DNA of 64,000 nucleotides from assembly GCA_002502245.1 (NCBI GenBank), contig DAPW01000016.1, positions 1 to 64,000 on the forward strand, written 5' to 3'. Source of the DNA: Methanoregula sp. UBA154 (lineage in GTDB: Archaea; Halobacteriota; Methanomicrobia; Methanomicrobiales; Methanospirillaceae). Position numbers and translations under genes: made by a program. The stretch's first letter is position 1; the number at the start of each line of letters is the position of its first letter. This document shows, in pieces, positions 59,524-64,000 of this stretch. The notes under the pieces were generated by a model. That model was not told the DNA's origin, ran no database searches, and saw only the letters and a list, made by a program, of their open reading frames with translations.

Positions 59524-60471
59524 ATGTTAAGTGTAAACGAACTGGCACTCGAGATATTTGATAACCTGGCCGACCTGGCCGAGGAATTCAATTGCGCATA
59601 CCACGAACTGGACAATGGCGCCCGCATTGTTGACTGCGGCGTGAGCACCCGGGGCGGCTACGCGGCCGGCAGAGCTTTTACCGAGATATGCATGGGCGGC
59701 CTTGGGGAGGTCAACTTCCGCATGGGGCATATCAGGGATTTCCCGATGCCGTTCATTGAAGTAGCAACCGATTTCCCGGCCATCTCATGCCTTGGTGCCC
59801 AGAAAGCCGGGTGGACCGTGAAGGTTGGCAACTATTTTGCCATGGGAAGCGGCCCTGCGCGGGCACTTTCCCTCAAGCCCAAGCACACCTATGAGGTCAT
59901 TGAATATGAGGACGATTTCGACTGTGCCGTGATCTGTCTTGAGAGCGACCATCTCCCGAACGCTGAGGTTATGACCAAAATCGCAGAGGAATGCCATATA
60001 GATGTCGCGAATGTCTGCGCCGTGGTTGCACCGACATCATCCATCGTCGGTTCGATCCAGGTGTCAGGACGCTGTGTTGAGACTGCGATCTACAAGCTCA
60101 ATGAGCTCGGGTTTGACACGAAAAAGGTCATCGCTGCAATGGGGACCGCACCGATCCCGCCCGTCCGAGGACCCAAACTCGCAATGGGTGTGACAAACGA
60201 CGCCACCATCTATCACGGCAGGATCAACCTGACCCTCAAAGCACCCGAGATCAAGGATTACCTCGAAAAGATTCCGAGCAACAAGTCCAAGGGTTACGGC
60301 AAACCCTTCAACGACATCTTCAAGGAAGCGGGGTATGACTTCTACAAGATTGATACCGCACTCTTCTCACCTGCAGAGGTTATTATCAACGAGCTCACGT
60401 CGGGCGATGTGTACCATGTCGGTGCCGTGAACCCTGATGTGGTCCTGAAGTCATTCGGGCTGATGAAGTAA
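59524..60471 (+). CDS. mch: Methenyl-tetrahydromethanopterin cyclohydrolase
   Basis: 315 aa. Converts methenyl-H4MPT to formyl-H4MPT in the reversible C1 pathway of methanogenesis. Signatures are DNGARIVDCGVSTRGGYAAG, FPMPFIEVATDFPAISCLGAQKAGW, YFAMGSGPARAL and ALFSPAEVIINELTSG. Start at ATG 59524; ATGs at 59503 and 59506 are in frame too. TATA-like AAAAATATTATC at 59470-59482. T-run at 60491-60497 follows. Confidence 0.97.
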   Translation: MLSVNELALEIFDNLADLAEEFNCAYHELDNGARIVDCGVSTRGGYAAGRAFTEICMGGLGEVNFRMGHIRDFPMPFIEVATDFPAISCLGAQKAGWTVKVGNYFAMGSGPARALSLKPKHTYEVIEYEDDFDCAVICLESDHLPNAEVMTKIAEECHIDVANVCAVVAPTSSIVGSIQVSGRCVETAIYKLNELGFDTKKVIAAMGTAPIPPVRGPKLAMGVTNDATIYHGRINLTLKAPEIKDYLEKIPSNKSKGYGKPFNDIFKEAGYDFYKIDTALFSPAEVIINELTSGDVYHVGAVNPDVVLKSFGLMK

Positions 60472-60971
60472 CGGCAGCCCGGTAATAATCTTTTTTTGTT
60501 GTTTTTATTATCCCGATTGTTGTGAAAACGTTCAGGGAATAGTTACTCCAAAGAACCCATTCTTTTCACAAGATTACCTGCACACAAGGTAAAGTACATT
60601 ACCGGATCCCGGACTCCCCTGGGTCTTGCGATAGTATAACATTTACTTCTTGAATATGATCACATTCTTGGATTATCTCATACAGAAGGGGGTGGAGGCG
60701 ACACTTCTGGCAGCCCCCGGAAGCGCTCAGGAATTTCATCGTAAATCCTTTGAGAATCAAACAGGTGTTGATGGGCTCTTGCTCAGAACCACTTCGGGAT
60801 TATTCCGTCACCTCCGACCTTAACCCGATCTTATTTCGCACACAGGCAATTCGCATGAGGGTGCCTCTGAAAAGCCCTGATGCAGGGAGCCAATACAGAC
60901 TGAAACTGCTGATAGTCATAGTTCAGGAGTGAATCGTAAAATCCATACCCATTTTAACAAAGCAGAAATTA
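60472..60971. other. Intergenic region, nothing recognised
   Basis: 500 bases after mch. Begins with the T-run terminator (60491-60497, with a second at 60502-60506). The only frame (60750-60932, +) has no binding site or family. Confidence 0.5.
60491..60497 (+). terminator. T-run terminator after mch
   Basis: Seven T residues 20 bases past the stop, followed by GTTG and a further T-run. Confidence 0.5.
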
Positions 60972-61610
60972 TTACGCTGTTTTTTTCCTTGAAAGTACAT
61001 ACGGGATGATGACGAGGACGACAAGGAGTACAGCCATGAACTGCAGGAAAAAAAACAGGAGTTGTTCACGGGTTTCGTCATAGAACCGCAGATCGAAGGA
61101 ATAGGACCGGTTCCACTGGACAAGGGTCGAATTATCGCCGAGCCGGGTCACGTCAGCCCCGGTACTCAGGCCAGCCATAAGCGGGTTCCGTACATCGAAC
61201 GCCTGAGGGATTGTCACCGTTACGTTGTAAGCCTTATCAAAAACTCCCTGAAGGTGATTGTCCCGGAGGGGTGCGATGTACGAAACGGTATAATTCCCCT
61301 TTGGGAAGGTGATGACCTGAGGACGGCCCCACGGGGTGCTCTGGTTGAACTCAGCCGGAGCACCATCTGCCGTGAGGTGCACATCACCTGCCGCAAGGGG
61401 TACGTTCTCCCCCATGAATCCGATATCCGCAAATTCATACCGGGTGGAGTCGTGGATCTCAATAGAGGCCTGGTACGCCGTTCCATTGGGGAAGATCCGG
61501 TAATCGGCTGACAGGGCTCCTGCGGGAGGAGCCACAGCCAGCAGGATTACAAGTGCAGCGCAGAGAGCAGCGAGGGCAGGTCGGCGTTGATCTCGATCGG
61601 GGGTTCGCAT
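60972..61610 (-). CDS. Exported protein with C-terminal membrane helix
   Basis: 212 aa. Signal peptide (about 1-34, ALAALCAALVILLAVAPPAGALS), a beta-rich body with SADYRIFPNGTAYQASIEIHD and several NxT/S sites, then a C-terminal membrane helix (about 183-205) and RKKTA. May be a DUF5803-like protein, not certain. It overlaps the end of thrC by 64 bases; the overlap start is supported by GGTGATC six bases before the ATG. Confidence 0.75.
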   Translation of the reverse strand: MRTPDRDQRRPALAALCAALVILLAVAPPAGALSADYRIFPNGTAYQASIEIHDSTRYEFADIGFMGENVPLAAGDVHLTADGAPAEFNQSTPWGRPQVITFPKGNYTVSYIAPLRDNHLQGVFDKAYNVTVTIPQAFDVRNPLMAGLSTGADVTRLGDNSTLVQWNRSYSFDLRFYDETREQLLFFFLQFMAVLLVVLVIIPYVLSRKKTA

Positions 61611-62752
61611 TGTCTGATCACCGTTTCCGGGTCCTTGAGAAGATGCCCGGTAACAACACAGACTATCGTCTCGTTCCGGTCAATGGCACCCATCTGGACA
61701 AGTTTGCGTATTCCGGCAACTGATGCCGCTGAAGCAGGTTCGACACCGATGCCTTCCTTCCGTGCAAGGTCTCTTTGCATCTGCAGGATCTCGTCATCGG
61801 TTACCGTTTCTGCAAGGCCGCCGGTCTTTCGGATTGCGTTCAGGGCTTTTTCAGCATTCACCGGCGCGCCTATCCTGATCGCGGTTGCAATGGTTTCAGG
61901 ATGCTGTTCGGGAATGACCTCCGGCAGGTTCTCGCGGATCGCTCGTACAAGCGGACTTGATCCCTGGGCCTGGATGCCGGTCATCATCGGGAGCCGGTCG
62001 ATGAGACCAAGTTCCTCAAGTTCCATGAATCCCTTGTGGACTGCTGATATGTTGCCGGCATTGCCCACCGGGAGTACGAACCGGTCCGGGACATCCCCGA
62101 GCTGGTCAAGCGCTTCAAACCCGATGGTCTTCTGGCCCTCGAGCCGGAACGGGTTGATGGAGTTGAGGAGATAGAGACCGTGGGAGAGGCAGAGGTCATG
62201 GACCATCTCGAGGGCACGGTCAAAGTTGCCACGGATTGAGATGACTTTTGCCCCGTGCATCAGGGCCTGTGCGATTTTCCCCACGGCTACCTTTCCGGCC
62301 GGCAGCAGGACAACTGCCGGGATACCCGCTTTTGCTCCATAGACCGCAAGGCTGGCAGAAGTATTGCCGGTACTTGCGCAGGCCACGCTCTTCATGCCCA
62401 GCTGGACAGCCATTGAGACCCCGACGGTCATACCCCTGTCCTTGAACGAGCCGGAGGGGTTCATGCCCTCGTGCTTTGCATAGAGGTGCTTAAGGCCCAT
62501 CTCTTTTCCCAGACTCTCGAGATGGTACAGCGGGGTGCCTCCTTCCTGCAGGGTGACCGGCGGGATGGTCACGGGCAGCAGTTCCTTGTACCGCCAGACC
62601 GAGAGTGGCCGGGAGTTCCAGATCTCCCGCTTCACGGACATGGTATCGAGCGGGTATCTGACCGCAAGAAGATGGCCGCATTTTTTGCAGTTATAGATGA
62701 TCTCGTCAGCGGGATAGGTGGCTCCACAGTTGACGCAAGCGAGATGGTACAT
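61547..62752 (-). CDS. thrC: Threonine synthase
   Basis: 401 aa. N-terminal zinc ribbon (CVNCGATYP...CKKCGH). PLP-binding Lys in NPSGSFKDRGMTVG, then ACASTGNTSASLAVYGAKAG and VLPVGNAGNISAVHKG (phosphate contact). Converts O-phosphohomoserine to threonine. ATG 62752 chosen; a TATA-like CTATATG about 27 bases upstream suggests a leaderless start. Overlaps the following gene by 64 bases. Confidence 0.95.
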   Translation of the reverse strand: MYHLACVNCGATYPADEIIYNCKKCGHLLAVRYPLDTMSVKREIWNSRPLSVWRYKELLPVTIPPVTLQEGGTPLYHLESLGKEMGLKHLYAKHEGMNPSGSFKDRGMTVGVSMAVQLGMKSVACASTGNTSASLAVYGAKAGIPAVVLLPAGKVAVGKIAQALMHGAKVISIRGNFDRALEMVHDLCLSHGLYLLNSINPFRLEGQKTIGFEALDQLGDVPDRFVLPVGNAGNISAVHKGFMELEELGLIDRLPMMTGIQAQGSSPLVRAIRENLPEVIPEQHPETIATAIRIGAPVNAEKALNAIRKTGGLAETVTDDEILQMQRDLARKEGIGVEPASAASVAGIRKLVQMGAIDRNETIVCVVTGHLLKDPETVIRQCEPPIEINADLPSLLSALHL

Positions 62753-62843
62753 GAGGATCACTTGGCCGGCTGAATACATATAGGGTTGCGGTTCTCGTTA
62801 CAAAAGGAGTGCGGTACAACCGGATTGTTCCCGGTAAATCAGG

Positions 62844-63662
62844 TCACCTGCCGCTGGTATCACGCGAGAGCAAGCGGTAAAGCGCATCCCTGCGGTCTTT
62901 TTCAACCGGAAACTGGTGCCGGGTTGTTGCGATTAGTGCGGGATCGAGATCGGTAAACAGCAGCTGTTCAGCCTCGTTCGCCCTGCTGATGATGGTTCCC
63001 TGCGGGTCGGCAGTCATGGAGTTCCCCGAATAGGATTCAACCGGCGTCTGACCGGTTGTATTCACGCCAATGACATACATCTGGTTTTCCAGGGCCCGTG
63101 CCTGGATGAAGAGCTCCCACTGCCTGGTACGGATATGCGGCCATGCGGACGGGACAAAAACCGCCTGCACGCCCTTGCTGGCATAGAGGCGGAAGAGATC
63201 GGGGAACCGCAGATCATAACAGATGGCAATTCCGCAGTTCAGGGAATCAAGGGTAAACATGCCCAGATCTGTACCCGGGGAGTTTCCTTCATCCTCGTGC
63301 CCATAGGAGAACAGGTGTATCTTTGCATAGGATGCAAGGATCCTTCCATCCCTGTCAATCACCAAAGCAGTGTTTTTCGGAAAGGGATCATTTGCCTGCC
63401 GGAAGGATCCAAGGATCCCAATCCCGTACTCTTTTGCATATGCCTGAAGGGAGGATACAATACTCCCGTGAATATCCTGAATATTCTTCCGTGGCCGGGG
63501 ATCCCAGCCGGTGGCAAACTGTTCGGGAAAGCAGATAATGGCTGCACCTGAGGCAGCAGCATGCCGGACCATCATGCCGGCTTTTTCCAGGGTCTTCTCC
63601 GGCTCTTCCCAGATGCTCGCGATCTGGGCGCTGCAAATCCTGACAACAGACGGGTTCTGCAC
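62844..63662 (-). CDS. Carbon-nitrogen hydrolase (nitrilase superfamily)
   Basis: 272 aa. The Glu-Lys-Cys triad is visible: Glu in IICFPEQFATGW, Lys in SYAKIHLFSYGHE, Cys in GIAICYDLRFPD. Hydrolyses an amide or nitrile; short-chain acylated or omega-amidase-like substrates are common in this family. Exact substrate unknown. Downstream of the small MarC-linked gene in the same direction. Confidence 0.9.
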   Translation of the reverse strand: MQNPSVVRICSAQIASIWEEPEKTLEKAGMMVRHAAASGAAIICFPEQFATGWDPRPRKNIQDIHGSIVSSLQAYAKEYGIGILGSFRQANDPFPKNTALVIDRDGRILASYAKIHLFSYGHEDEGNSPGTDLGMFTLDSLNCGIAICYDLRFPDLFRLYASKGVQAVFVPSAWPHIRTRQWELFIQARALENQMYVIGVNTTGQTPVESYSGNSMTADPQGTIISRANEAEQLLFTDLDPALIATTRHQFPVEKDRRDALYRLLSRDTSGR

Positions 63663-63674
63663 AAACAGGCCTCC

Positions 63675-63872
63675 TCAGAGCGGGAACGGGCATCCCGGGT
63701 TACTGACCCCGGGCAGGTCAGCACCAGATACGGTTGTGGTACTCGGCAGAAACGTGGCAGGAACAATCCGTATTCCCCGGAGCATCCCGTCAATCAGAGT
63801 GCCGGCACCGTTGATACTGCTCCCGATATGCACCAATCCAGCCAATGAGAGTTCCCGGTCCTTCATGTTCAT
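63675..63872 (-). CDS. Small protein coupled to the MarC-family gene
   Basis: 65 aa. The ATG at 63872 overlaps the stop of the gene upstream (ATGA). Sequence: LAGLVHIGSSINGAGTLIDGML, then IVPATFLPSTTTVSG and a Pro-rich end. No family recognised. Confidence 0.45.
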   Translation of the reverse strand: MNMKDRELSLAGLVHIGSSINGAGTLIDGMLRGIRIVPATFLPSTTTVSGADLPGVSNPGCPFPL

Positions 63873-64000
63873 CCGCCTGCCAGCAGGGGAAATGCGGTCC
63901 TGATCCCGGTGAGGACGAACTGCACGGCAATGGCAATGAGCAGCATGCCCATCAGGCGGTTTATCGCGCGGTATTCCCGCTGGCCGACTTTCGACATGAT
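63869..64000 (-). CDS. MarC family membrane protein, C-terminal part (cut by the window edge)
   Basis: 43 or more codons read from the sequence, with the gene continuing beyond 64000. The visible end reads YRAINRLMGMLLIAIAVQFV then LTGIRTAFPLLAGG, close to the C-terminal helix of the MarC/NAAT integral membrane family. Stop TGA 63869-63871 overlaps the next ATG. Confidence 0.7.
   Translation of the reverse strand: MMSKVGQREYRAINRLMGMLLIAIAVQFVLTGIRTAFPLLAGG

Noticed and set aside
60750..60932. 60-codon frame after mch
   Set aside because: No ribosome binding site and no recognisable sequence.

Overview
The window reads as chromosome of a hydrogenotrophic methanogenic archaeon. Methenyl-tetrahydromethanopterin cyclohydrolase (mch), methanogenesis marker protein 12, the four-subunit pyruvate:ferredoxin oxidoreductase, NifB, archaeal ApgM, an archaeal-type tRNA splicing endonuclease, Orc1/Cdc6 and PEGA/PKD surface proteins all point this way. 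The GC-rich coding style and gene content suggest Methanomicrobiales, probably Methanoregula-like. That placement is from recognition, not from a search.

Layout. 1-7.6 kb: surface and redox genes (two Cys-rich anchored paralogs, an Fe-S flavoprotein, a DUF4013 membrane protein, a CDGSH protein, endonuclease IV, a PKD/PEGA surface protein, a CAP-domain protein). 7.6-14.9 kb: a compact minus-strand locus encoding a radical-SAM activase-like protein, a DUF1257 (Ycf35-like) protein, a Ycf46-like AAA+ ATPase, a double WD40 propeller protein, a divergent Hsp70/actin-fold protein and a DUF2997 protein. It looks like an undescribed ATP-driven system. 15.7-21 kb: an information-processing operon endA-trpS-pheS-pheT, convergent with hisF; then ahcY. 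23.6-34.5 kb: a stress island with superoxide dismutase, an encapsulin shell with its ferritin-like cargo, a winged-helix regulator, a ferredoxin, HEAT-repeat and ATP-cone proteins, two Hsp20s, a DUF488 protein and grpE-dnaK-dnaJ. 34.9-39.2 kb: a PAS/GAF histidine kinase and its response regulator. 39.7-50.9 kb: housekeeping genes (ogg, nifB, an FKBP, tRNA-Val, porGDAB, marker 12, an epimerase, apgM). 51.1-55.9 kb: an AT-richer integrated element with a tyrosine recombinase, a ribbon-helix-helix regulator and a P-loop ATPase. 56-60.5 kb: a PEGA lipoprotein, a zinc-ribbon membrane protein, a probable replication origin with orc1/cdc6, and mch. 61-64 kb: a membrane protein, threonine synthase, a nitrilase-family enzyme and the end of a MarC-family gene.

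The strongest unifying signal is regulatory. Four stress transcription units (sod-encapsulin, hsp20, DUF488, grpE-dnaK-dnaJ) carry the same upstream element. It is two 12-bp direct repeats of the form TTTCAnnnnnTG, preceded by G, lying exactly 17 bp upstream of the TATA box in all four. This is a candidate stress regulon operator that links an encapsulin iron store and superoxide dismutase to the DnaK chaperone system.

Three families of short GC-hairpin-bearing dispersed repeats occupy several intergenic gaps. No rRNA, CRISPR array or intact insertion sequence was seen.
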